Below are positions 51,602-58,953 of a DNA stretch of 64,000 nt, one piece after another. The translations under genes were made by a program, and so were the position numbers. The stretch is from Rahnella inusitata. Lineage in GTDB: Bacteria > Pseudomonadota > Gammaproteobacteria > Enterobacterales > Enterobacteriaceae. Every line of letters starts with the position of its first letter. Positions within the stretch are counted from its first letter, which is position 1. The notes beneath the pieces were generated by a model that saw only the letters and a list, made by a program, of their open reading frames with translations, was not told the origin of the DNA and ran no database searches. The stretch spans positions 1-64,000 of the forward strand of contig NZ_JYDE01000037.1 of the NCBI RefSeq assembly GCF_003263515.1, read 5' to 3'.

Positions 51602-52745
51602 CCGTCGCCTCATAACTCACATCTGACAGCAACACCTCCAGTTCCAGGCCGGTCGTAAAGCCGCCATTGTTCAGGCTGTGCGTTACCTTGCTGATTATCC
51701 ACGGCTGCGCGTCGATCACTGCTTTAAAGCCTGACACCGCCAGCGGGGTTTCGGGGAACAGGTCGGCACGTCCGCGAGCCAGTGAGATAGAGAACTGTGC
51801 GACGCCGCGCTGTAGCTTGTCCCATTTGGCCTGTGCTGCCCGCATCGCGGCCTTCTGCGTGGCGTAGACTGTCGTCAGCGCAAACACGTTTTCATCACTG
51901 CCGGCCAGATATTCACCTTCCTTTGCCTCCTGAGTTTTCTGCACTTTAGCCGTGGTCTTTTTAGCCGCCGGATGTTGCAGGGCGCGCAGGTGCTTTTCTT
52001 TTTTCTTCCGCTGTACCTTCACCTTTTTCGGTTTTGGTTCTTTAGTATGTAGCCAGGTGGCTGATACGCCGGTATAAGCGTCACGGTCAGCAATATTGAA
52101 GGTGTGCCCGTCGCCGTCACTACGGGTCAGTGTCATTTGAGGGATCGGTTTGCCACTGGCGGTGAGGGCTGAGCCTGGCTTAATGAAAATCAGTTTACCG
52201 GCTTTGATGGCGACAACCCCGCCGTTCAGTTCGGCCAGACGGGTGATAAAAGCCGCATCGGTTTCCTGCGTCTGGTCGATGTGCGAAACCTTCACACCCT
52301 TGAGCAACTCGGCGACGGCGGGCTGGAGACTGTTGCGCGCCGCGACGGCGGAGACTATCGCCTCCAGCGTTGTGTCGTGATAGGAGTTATCGCGGCGGGA
52401 ATTCAGGCTGCCGCGATAGTCGGCGCTGCGGGCGCGAAGCGTCAGCGTATCCGGCGCGCCCCGATGCTCCACTTCGTCCACCGTAAACTCACCCTTATGG
52501 AACAGCGCCTGACCTTTCCAGCCCAGAAAGACGCTCAGCACCGCGCCGCGCGGAGGCATCTGCATCAGCCCGTCCGCGTCGTCCAGCTCGATGTCGAGCT
52601 GGTCAGCCTCAAAACCGCGGTTGTCGGTCAGCGACAGCGAAATAAGTCGCCTGCTGATATCCGTGGTGATGTCTGAACCGGCGAGTTTAACCATGTAGTC
52701 CGGCGCAATCTGTGCGCCGTTATCCATTGCGATCGTGGACATCAT
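51591..52745 (-). CDS. D: P2 gpD-like tail protein (baseplate hub)
   Basis: 384 residues (P2 D 387). It forms the hub under the tail tube, related to T4 gp27 and phage late control protein D. Start MMSTIAMDNGAQIAPDYMVK; TLRARSADYRGSLNSRRDNS and WLHTKEPKPKKVKVQRKKKE are typical blocks. Its ATG overlaps the stop of U as ATGA. Last gene of the FETUD-like operon. Confidence 0.93.
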   Translation of the reverse strand: MMSTIAMDNGAQIAPDYMVKLAGSDITTDISRRLISLSLTDNRGFEADQLDIELDDADGLMQMPPRGAVLSVFLGWKGQALFHKGEFTVDEVEHRGAPDTLTLRARSADYRGSLNSRRDNSYHDTTLEAIVSAVAARNSLQPAVAELLKGVKVSHIDQTQETDAAFITRLAELNGGVVAIKAGKLIFIKPGSALTASGKPIPQMTLTRSDGDGHTFNIADRDAYTGVSATWLHTKEPKPKKVKVQRKKKEKHLRALQHPAAKKTTAKVQKTQEAKEGEYLAGSDENVFALTTVYATQKAAMRAAQAKWDKLQRGVAQFSISLARGRADLFPETPLAVSGFKAVIDAQPWIISKVTHSLNNGGFTTGLELEVLLSDVSYEATENN

Positions 52746-53227
52746 GACATCAGCCCGCCTGCATACTTCTGCGCATTGCTGGCAATCCCGCCCGCCTGAT
52801 CCAGAAGGCCGTCGGCCTGAGTTTTGATATCGCCGAACATGGCGGTCAGGCTTTCGTCCACTCGCTTGAGGCTCAGCGTAAACTCAATTTTGCGGGCGGC
52901 ACCGTTAGCGAAAAACTCCGAATGTTCGTCACTGAGGCTTTCCACCACGAACATCCCGTAAATCGCACCGTTGCCGCCAATCAGCGACCAGGCGCGACCT
53001 TGATCGGCCATCAGGCGCAGCGCGTCCAGGCTCAGCCTGCCGCCGGTGATTTCCGGCAGCAGCGTGCCGGTCAGGGTGATTTTTTCGTCCCCTTGCCCGA
53101 GAAACTGCGGCGCGGCGCGCAGGCCGATCCGGTCATTGGTCGGCCAGCGGTATTCCGCTGAGCGTTGCAAACTCTGATAGGGCAGGGTTTGCAGCATAAA
53201 CACGAACATCCCCAAAGCCAGCATCAT
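52742..53227 (-). CDS. U: P2 gpU-like tail protein
   Basis: 161 residues (P2 U 159), a small tail protein needed for tail completion. The core SAEYRWPTNDRIGLRAAPQF, LTGTLLPEITGG and GRAWSLIGGNGAIYGMFVVE is characteristic. It lies between T and D with overlapping or near-touching ends. Confidence 0.93.
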   Translation of the reverse strand: MMLALGMFVFMLQTLPYQSLQRSAEYRWPTNDRIGLRAAPQFLGQGDEKITLTGTLLPEITGGRLSLDALRLMADQGRAWSLIGGNGAIYGMFVVESLSDEHSEFFANGAARKIEFTLSLKRVDESLTAMFGDIKTQADGLLDQAGGIASNAQKYAGGLMS

Positions 53228-53237
53228 AGAAACCTCC

Positions 53238-55832
53238 TTAGCCGTAATTCATTGAGCTGCGCGCCGCAGAACGCTGGCGGCGCATGTAATCTTCAAATAA
53301 ACGCATTGCCTCGGCGGCGACATCCTTCGCACTTTGTCCGGGCGCGGCGTAGACGTTGAAAGTGGGGGCGGCAGCCGGAGCCTGATTACGCATTAGCGCC
53401 GCCGTATCCCGACGCCCCGTGACGCTGACCGGACCACGTACCAGCTCCGCGCCGTTTTCGCCCACAATGCCAACTTCACCAGCGGCAATGTCGCCACCTT
53501 TATCGAACATGCCCGCATAGCCGTAAGCCTCGCCGCCGGTGCCATAAAACTGCGCAGGGGAAGAAAGCCCTTCCGCCGGTTTCGGCAGTCCGTTGCTGAC
53601 GCTCACCGAAATGGTTTTATCGCCATCCGATTTCATCCAGTCCGGCAGAAAATCGGTCATGCTGGAAAGCTTGTCTTTCAGCGCCTGCCACTTCGCGGCA
53701 ATCCCGTCCATCAGCGCGGTGATCATGCTGCTGCCCGCTTCCTGAAATTTGGCCGGAAGGCTTTTCACCACGTCGAAAATCTTCTGGCCAAAAGACTTGA
53801 GGAAATTGATATAGGCCACAAACCCCGCTTTTGCCCCGTCTTTAATGCCCGTCCAGACCGCCGCGAACTTATCCGATAACCCCTGCACACCTGCAACGAT
53901 GCTGTTCCAGGTGCCGGTCAGCCAGTCGGTGATGGTTGCCCAGCCTTCGGTCGTCCAGGCGGCAATCGCGTCCCACATCTTTTTAAACTTCGGCTCCAGC
54001 GTGCTCCAATTCGCCCAGATATAAATCGCCGCCATCGCGATCAGTGCGACCACGGCCAGCAGCGGGTTTGCCATCGCGGCGCGTCCCATCCACAGCAGCG
54101 CGGTGCCCACGCCTTTCAGTGCCATGCCGATATAGCCCAGACCTTTCACTACCGGACCGACCACAACGCCCAGCACGCCGAGGCCGACAACCAGGCTCGT
54201 CACCGCCAGCGCAGACTTAACGATGGTGCCGGTCAGCTTCGGGTTGGCCTTCACCCATTTGCCCACATTGCCGAGCCAGTCCGTCGCGGATTGCGTCAGC
54301 TTTCGCAGGCTGGAGTCCTGTTTATCAAAGGTCTCGATCTGCAAATCCTCAAACGCGGACTGCATGTTTTTCAGGTCGCCATCGAGGTTATCGGTCTGCA
54401 CTTTGGCGACCGACGCCGCCGATCCCTGCGAGTTTTCCAGCGCGGTTTTCTTCTCGGTCAGCCTGCCGTTGCCTGCGGCCTCCACCAGCTTCACCGCGCC
54501 TTTCATCGCCTCCTCACCGAAGATCACTTTCAGGTATTCGGCCTGCTGCGCCGTCCCGAGCTTGTTCCTTTTGAATGAGGCGTTGATGTCGGTAAGGATT
54601 TTCTGAACAGGCAGCATGTTGCCTTTCTTATCCCGCGTGCTGATCCCCAGTTCCTTCAGCGCCGCCGGTGACTGCCCCGTCGGTGCCTGCAACCGGCTGA
54701 ACATCGCGCTGGCACCGGTGCCCGCCATGCTGCCTTTGATGCCGTTATCCGCCAGCACGCCGAGCATCGCGGTGGTGTCTTCGATACTGGCACCCGCCGC
54801 CTGGGCGATAGGTGCCACGTATTTCATCGCTTCGCCCAGCTCAATTAGGTTGGTGTTGGAGCTGGTAAACCCTTTGGTCATCACGTCAGAGACGCGCTTA
54901 ATCTGATCCATCGGGATGTTGAACGCCGATTGCATGTTAGTGACGATGTCAGCGGCGTCGGCGATATCAATCCCCGAAGCCAGCGACAGGTTCACCGTGG
55001 ATTCGGTCGAGCTGAGAATGGAGTCGGCGTTATAGCCGGAGCGGGCAAGTACGCCCTGCGTGCGCGCAACGTCCATCGGAGAAAACGCCGTACTTCCGCC
55101 GATGTCGCGCGCTTGCTGCCGGATGGCCGCCAGCTTTTTATCGGTTTTATCCAGACCGAGGATCGCCTGCGTGCCGGACATTTCTTTATCAAAGCTGATG
55201 CCAGGTGCCATGAAACGGCCTTCGGCGTACAGCGCCGCTGAGCCGACGCCCATCGTCACCGCGCCGTTGTTGCGGATGGAGTTGCCGACGCGCTGCGTGG
55301 TCTCAAAACGCCTGCGGCTGTTCGCCTGACGCTGCTGCTGCCGGTTCAGCCGTGCCAGCTCCTCCCGCTGACGTGCAAGCGTGGCGTTCGCCTCCTGCGA
55401 GCTGGCTCTTAACCGGCGCTGCTCGGCGGCGAGGTTCCGCGTGGAAATTCCCGCCGACTCCAGCGCGCTGCGCTGCCGCTGCACCGAGTTGCGCAGGCTG
55501 TTCTCTTTGGCCTGCAACTCGCTGGCGGCGCGCTTGGCGGCCTCCATCAGCCGCGTCTGCTTAGCCGTTGGGTTAGCCGTATTGGCAAACGCCTGCGACA
55601 GCCGGCTGGCTTCTTCTTTGGCTTTTTTCAGGCTGGCACGGGTGACGGCCAGCTGCGCGCTCGCCTTGCGAAAGCCGTCAATTTGCGACGCCTGCGCGTT
55701 CAGCTTTCGCAGGGTATCCTGCGTGTTGCGGATGTTTCCGCTGAGTGCCTTACTGGCTTTTTCCACCGAGCGGAAAGGACGCGACGCCCGATCCACGGCG
55801 TTCAGCAGCACCTGCAATCGTAAATTACTCAC
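53238..55832 (-). CDS. T: P2 gpT-like tail tape measure protein
   Basis: 864 residues (P2 T 815); its length sets the tail length. The N-terminal 200 residues are coiled coil with many Gln, Arg and Ala. The tape-measure core GTQAILGLDKTDK...DIGGSTAFSPMDVARTQGVL and the GIKGSMAGTGASAMFSRLQA block are conserved. Membrane-like helices follow at about 560-620. The C terminus carries VGIVGENGAELVRGP. Start GTG 55832, overlapping the end of the E' reading by 8 bases. Confidence 0.93.
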   Translation of the reverse strand: MSNLRLQVLLNAVDRASRPFRSVEKASKALSGNIRNTQDTLRKLNAQASQIDGFRKASAQLAVTRASLKKAKEEASRLSQAFANTANPTAKQTRLMEAAKRAASELQAKENSLRNSVQRQRSALESAGISTRNLAAEQRRLRASSQEANATLARQREELARLNRQQQRQANSRRRFETTQRVGNSIRNNGAVTMGVGSAALYAEGRFMAPGISFDKEMSGTQAILGLDKTDKKLAAIRQQARDIGGSTAFSPMDVARTQGVLARSGYNADSILSSTESTVNLSLASGIDIADAADIVTNMQSAFNIPMDQIKRVSDVMTKGFTSSNTNLIELGEAMKYVAPIAQAAGASIEDTTAMLGVLADNGIKGSMAGTGASAMFSRLQAPTGQSPAALKELGISTRDKKGNMLPVQKILTDINASFKRNKLGTAQQAEYLKVIFGEEAMKGAVKLVEAAGNGRLTEKKTALENSQGSAASVAKVQTDNLDGDLKNMQSAFEDLQIETFDKQDSSLRKLTQSATDWLGNVGKWVKANPKLTGTIVKSALAVTSLVVGLGVLGVVVGPVVKGLGYIGMALKGVGTALLWMGRAAMANPLLAVVALIAMAAIYIWANWSTLEPKFKKMWDAIAAWTTEGWATITDWLTGTWNSIVAGVQGLSDKFAAVWTGIKDGAKAGFVAYINFLKSFGQKIFDVVKSLPAKFQEAGSSMITALMDGIAAKWQALKDKLSSMTDFLPDWMKSDGDKTISVSVSNGLPKPAEGLSSPAQFYGTGGEAYGYAGMFDKGGDIAAGEVGIVGENGAELVRGPVSVTGRRDTAALMRNQAPAAAPTFNVYAAPGQSAKDVAAEAMRLFEDYMRRQRSAARSSMNYG

Positions 55833-56276
55833 TTTCGGCTCCGCTACGCAGTAACGCGCGACGCCGCCACCCGATAATCTCGGTCAGCGACATCGCAAAC
55901 ATTTCCGAGGGCTGCCAGTGAAACACCGTCGCAATGTCAGCCATCAGGTCGTCAATCATCAGAGAGGAGGGCAGTTTTACTGTTCCGATTTCGGCGATAA
56001 AAAACCGACCACCTTGCTCGCCAGCGCGATCAAGTCGGGCAGGCAAAGCGCGTTGCATTCCTGTTTGGTGAGGATCGGCAGCGTGATGCGCGGCAGCACC
56101 GTCACCAGCGCGTCAACGTCCGCATTCGACAAGGAGGCAAGGCCGATGCCGCGCAGATGACCGGCGTTTGGCTTGATGATTTCAACCTGGCTAATCACCA
56201 TCTCGCCACGGGTGATCGGTTCTTCCAGGGTAATGACGTTTTCATTTTCGATAGCGGCTTCATTAATCTGTTTCAT
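55825..56276 (-). CDS. E+E' tail chaperone fusion made by -1 frameshift
   Basis: If ribosomes slip back one base on TTTTTTA at 55998-56004, gpE is extended from SKVVGF into FIAEIGTVKLPSSLMIDDLM and on to FAMSLTEIIGWRRRALL, ending at 55825 (about 150 residues). P2 makes E+E' in the same way on a T-rich heptamer, as lambda does with G/GT. The extended protein helps load the tape measure during tube assembly. Confidence 0.8.
55977..56276 (-). CDS. E: P2 gpE-like tail assembly chaperone
   Basis: 99 residues (P2 E 91): MKQINEAAIENENVITLEEP, GEMVISQVEIIKPNAGHLRG, LASLSNADVDALVTVLPRIT and LPDLIALASKVVGFLSPKSE. Unextended product of the frameshift pair, between FII and T. Confidence 0.9.
   Translation of the reverse strand: MKQINEAAIENENVITLEEPITRGEMVISQVEIIKPNAGHLRGIGLASLSNADVDALVTVLPRITLPILTKQECNALCLPDLIALASKVVGFLSPKSEQ
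55998..56004 (-). promoter_or_regulatory. -1 ribosomal frameshift heptamer in gene E
   Basis: T-TTT-TTA in the zero frame fits the X-XXY-YYZ slippery rule and lies eight codons before the E stop, where the E' frame opens. The position is that of the P2 T-rich slippery site. Confidence 0.8.
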
Positions 56277-56334
56277 GACATTCTCTTAAATCGTAAGGGG
56301 TATAGCAGCGCCGCGAACCAGCGCCGCTCAGGGG

Positions 56335-56844
56335 TTACAGGCCGATGTTTTTGCGGTGCTCCGCCAGGCGGTCAGTGCCGTTGACGATTTCCACCATGTT
56401 CACGGTGTCCACCTCGATCACATCCTGCCCGTTGATGCTCAGCTTGAAATAGGTGCACTGGGTGGACACTTTGGTTTCGGTGTCTTCGCCCTGTTTGTAT
56501 TCGCCGAAATCAATCTCTTTGTGACGCCCGCGCATCACGACTTCCACCGCGAGCGTCTCGCCGGTGTCGTCCTGCTGGAAGGAACCGGCAAAGCGCAGCG
56601 GTGTTGCGTCAACTGCCCCCCACTGCTGGAGCACCAGCGTATCCAGCCCGCCCATCGTCCATTCCAGCGTCAGCGCGTCGTCATCCAGCCCGAAGTCAAT
56701 CGGCGCGGCACCGTTCATGCCGCCGCCGCGATAGTTCTCCAGCTTGCGTGTCAGCTTTGGCAGCGTCAGCGCGCTGACCACGCCGACGTAGTTGTGTCCG
56801 TCGTTAAACAGGTTCAGGTATTTCAGTTTCTTTGGCAGAGCCAT
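56335..56844 (-). CDS. FII: P2 gpFII-like tail tube protein
   Basis: 169 residues (P2 FII 172), the major tail tube subunit: MALPKKLKYLNLFNDGHNYV, GMNGAAPIDFGLDDDALTLEW and VVMRGRHKEIDFGEYKQGED. It follows FI after 13 bases, the fixed sheath-tube order. Confidence 0.94.
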   Translation of the reverse strand: MALPKKLKYLNLFNDGHNYVGVVSALTLPKLTRKLENYRGGGMNGAAPIDFGLDDDALTLEWTMGGLDTLVLQQWGAVDATPLRFAGSFQQDDTGETLAVEVVMRGRHKEIDFGEYKQGEDTETKVSTQCTYFKLSINGQDVIEVDTVNMVEIVNGTDRLAEHRKNIGL

Positions 56845-56857
56845 GGTTTAGCGCCTC

Positions 56858-58027
56858 TTAGCTGTTAACGGACGTGGCGAACTCCGCCAGGTACTGATCT
56901 GTGATGCGCTGACGCAGGGTTAAATCTTCCAGCGGTGGCACCGGCGTATAGTCGTAATCAATGAACAGCTTGCCCGCTTTCAGGGTTTCGACGGTGTTAG
57001 CCTCCGCGTCGTACCAGCAGGTGCCGTCGATGATCAGACCGGCGGTTTTCATTTCGCGCAGTTTGGCGTTGATGCCCGCAATCATGTCTTTGATAAGCGT
57101 CGGGGTCATTGGCCTGTCCATTGCCCACAGATGCGCTTCGGCCATGGTGTCCGCCAGCACCTGCGCGGTGCGGGTGTAGTTCTCAAACAGGAACAGCGGA
57201 TCGTCAGAGCAGGTGCGCTGCCCCCAGAACTTAAAACCGCCTTTGCGGATAAGGGTAGTGACGCACGCCTGGTTCAGTAGGTCGGCGTCGGTGCCGGTGG
57301 TCTGTAAATCCCAATAGACGCTGGCAGACAGGCCGGTCACGCCGTTGATGCCGACGTTTGACAGGGTTTTATGCCAGCCGGTTTCGGTGTCGATTTTGGC
57401 ACGCAGGCCGAGGGCATAGGCGGTGGCGGGCGCGATGTCGCTGGCGTTGGTGGTGGTGTTCCAGGCGACGAAATCCGGCCAGATGACCATCAGCTCACGC
57501 TGGCTGAAATTCTCGCGGTACTTGATGGCATCGGACACGGTTTTGCAGCCGTATGCGCTGACGTAACTGAAGGCGCGCAGCTGCTGACAGACGGCACCGA
57601 GCGCCGTCGCGACCTCCAGATTATCCAGCCCCGGCACGCCGAGGATGCGCGGCTTCACGCCGAGTTCGGTTTGGGCGGACAGCAGGGCTTTCATGCCGGT
57701 ATACATGCCGGTGGCGTCGGTGCCGCCGATGATGTTCGAGGTGGTTTCCGCCTCGGTGTCACCTTCCGCCACGCGCACAACAACGACAACGGGTTTCGCC
57801 TGGTTGGCGATTGCCATCAGGGATGAACGCAGTGTGCCTTGCTTACCGGCCTTGCCTGCGGCGGTCAGTACGTTGGTGATAAGCACCGGCGTATCGAGCG
57901 GGAACGCGTCGGCGTCCGCATCTTCTGCAGTGCAGACCATCCCGATGATGGCGGTGGAAACGGTGGAGATAACGCGGGTGCCGTCATTGATTTCAACAAC
58001 GCGCACACCGTGATGATAATCAGCCAT
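56858..58027 (-). CDS. FI: P2 gpFI-like contractile tail sheath protein
   Basis: 389 residues (P2 FI 396). MADYHHGVRVVEINDGTRVI matches the P2 start MSDYHHGVQVLEINEGTRVI; STAIIGMVCTAEDADADAFP and the C-terminal RITDQYLAEFATSVN are also typical. ATG 58027 has AGGA upstream; the frame runs 37 codons further but overlaps the late promoter. The presence of the sheath shows a contractile particle. Confidence 0.95.
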   Translation of the reverse strand: MADYHHGVRVVEINDGTRVISTVSTAIIGMVCTAEDADADAFPLDTPVLITNVLTAAGKAGKQGTLRSSLMAIANQAKPVVVVVRVAEGDTEAETTSNIIGGTDATGMYTGMKALLSAQTELGVKPRILGVPGLDNLEVATALGAVCQQLRAFSYVSAYGCKTVSDAIKYRENFSQRELMVIWPDFVAWNTTTNASDIAPATAYALGLRAKIDTETGWHKTLSNVGINGVTGLSASVYWDLQTTGTDADLLNQACVTTLIRKGGFKFWGQRTCSDDPLFLFENYTRTAQVLADTMAEAHLWAMDRPMTPTLIKDMIAGINAKLREMKTAGLIIDGTCWYDAEANTVETLKAGKLFIDYDYTPVPPLEDLTLRQRITDQYLAEFATSVNS

Positions 58028-58098
58028 GGTGTTTTTTCCTGTGATTGGGGTGAGGTCAATCATCGCGTGTTGTGTACGCGCAGGCACGGCGGGCGGGG

Positions 58099-58116
58099 TG
58101 TGTGGGGAATGGCACA
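58099..58116 (-). promoter_or_regulatory. Ogr-binding site of the FI late promoter
   Basis: TGT, 12 bases, ACA: an exact match to the Ogr/Delta recognition pattern. Its centre is 80 bases before the FI start, so a transcript beginning 55 bases downstream would have a leader of about 25 bases. The flank GGCACAACGTGG recurs at the V promoter. Confidence 0.65.
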
Positions 58117-58135
58117 ACGTGGTGAAGGCCAGATA

Positions 58136-58158
58136 CAAAAAAGCCCCTCGTGGGGGCA
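58136..58158 (-). terminator. intrinsic terminator between the H operon and FI
   Basis: GCCCC, loop CACGA and GGGGC followed by six T on the minus strand. It ends the H transcript just before the FI promoter. Confidence 0.9.
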
Positions 58159-58187
58159 GTGGTCAATAGAATTGAAAAGCGGGGGAG

Positions 58188-58328
58188 TTAATTCTCCAAC
58201 CCTAATTTTTCAGCCAGCCGGTGCAAAGCGCAAACGGATATCACACCCTCAGCGGCTTGTGAAAATGCCGCCCAGTTTGCCGCGATAAATCCCGCAACCA
58301 TCTCCGCTTCTTCCTGGTTTAATTCCAT
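58188..58328 (-). CDS. 46-residue helical protein of unknown function
   Basis: MELNQEEAEMVAGFIAANWA then AFSQAAEGVISVCALHRLAE and KLGLEN, with a strong TAGGAGG site before the ATG. Probably two or three short helices. It lies between the fibre assembly gene and FI, where P2 carries the exclusion gene Z/fun, so it could be a cargo gene. No family recognised. Confidence 0.65.
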   Translation of the reverse strand: MELNQEEAEMVAGFIAANWAAFSQAAEGVISVCALHRLAEKLGLEN

Positions 58329-58409
58329 TTCATCCTCCTAAAAAGTCTGGGGATATCCTTAGACATATGCGGGATATGTTCAAATAGTTACCACTGATCA
58401 ATTATCCGT

Positions 58410-58434
58410 AATTGATCGTTTTCAGCGATCAATT
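58410..58434 (-). terminator. stem-loop after the fibre assembly gene
   Basis: Perfect nine-base arms AATTGATCG and CGATCAATT with a seven-base loop, starting at the stop codon. There is no T run, so it may only attenuate transcription into the 46-residue gene or stabilise the mRNA. Confidence 0.4.
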
Positions 58435-58952
58435 TACTCAGGTACAGCAGGCCAGTCGATATCCGGCGCAGCGGATAAATCCAGGCGATTCAGCGCAACG
58501 CGGAATTTCTTCCAGGCTTTCAGGCTCGCCAGTTCCTCGTCGGTGGCGTCGTCAACATCAACCGCATCCTGTAGCGGAGCAATGGCGTCGGCGGCCTGGC
58601 TGAGCAACGTATTTTTTTGCTGCGCGGCGACTTCAATCGCAGGCTGTACAAATTTCACGAACTCGCCGTTTGCATAGCTGTAAGGGTGTTCACTGACATC
58701 TTCCGGCAGCGCTTCGCGGCTGATTTCGTAAATGCTCACGCCTTCAGATAGGGTGAGAAAGTTCGGGTTATCCGACCAGGTAGAAATAAATCCGTCAGCA
58801 CCAACGGCAATGAAACAGTTTTCGCCCTGCCATTTTTCATCTCGCAGTTTGTACCAGTCCTGACCCGTTTCATCTTCGAAATACATCACGGGCAGGGGAA
58901 TGCCTTCCTCTAACACCTGCTTAGAAATTTTGATATTTTTAAATGTGATCAT
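58434..58952 (-). CDS. tail fibre assembly protein (Tfa type)
   Basis: 172 residues, in the place of P2 G. Middle part LTLSEGVSIYEISREALPED and C-terminal DATDEELASLKAWKKFRVAL then NRLDLSAAPDIDWPAVPE are the hallmark of caudoviral fibre assembly chaperones. It begins one base after the H stop. It should be specific for the variable end of H. Confidence 0.9.
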   Translation of the reverse strand: MITFKNIKISKQVLEEGIPLPVMYFEDETGQDWYKLRDEKWQGENCFIAVGADGFISTWSDNPNFLTLSEGVSIYEISREALPEDVSEHPYSYANGEFVKFVQPAIEVAAQQKNTLLSQAADAIAPLQDAVDVDDATDEELASLKAWKKFRVALNRLDLSAAPDIDWPAVPE

Positions 58953-58953
58953 C

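Noticed and set aside
53334-55854. Several plus-strand frames opposite gpT
   Set aside because: Shadows of a GC-rich coding strand; the tape measure protein accounts for the region.
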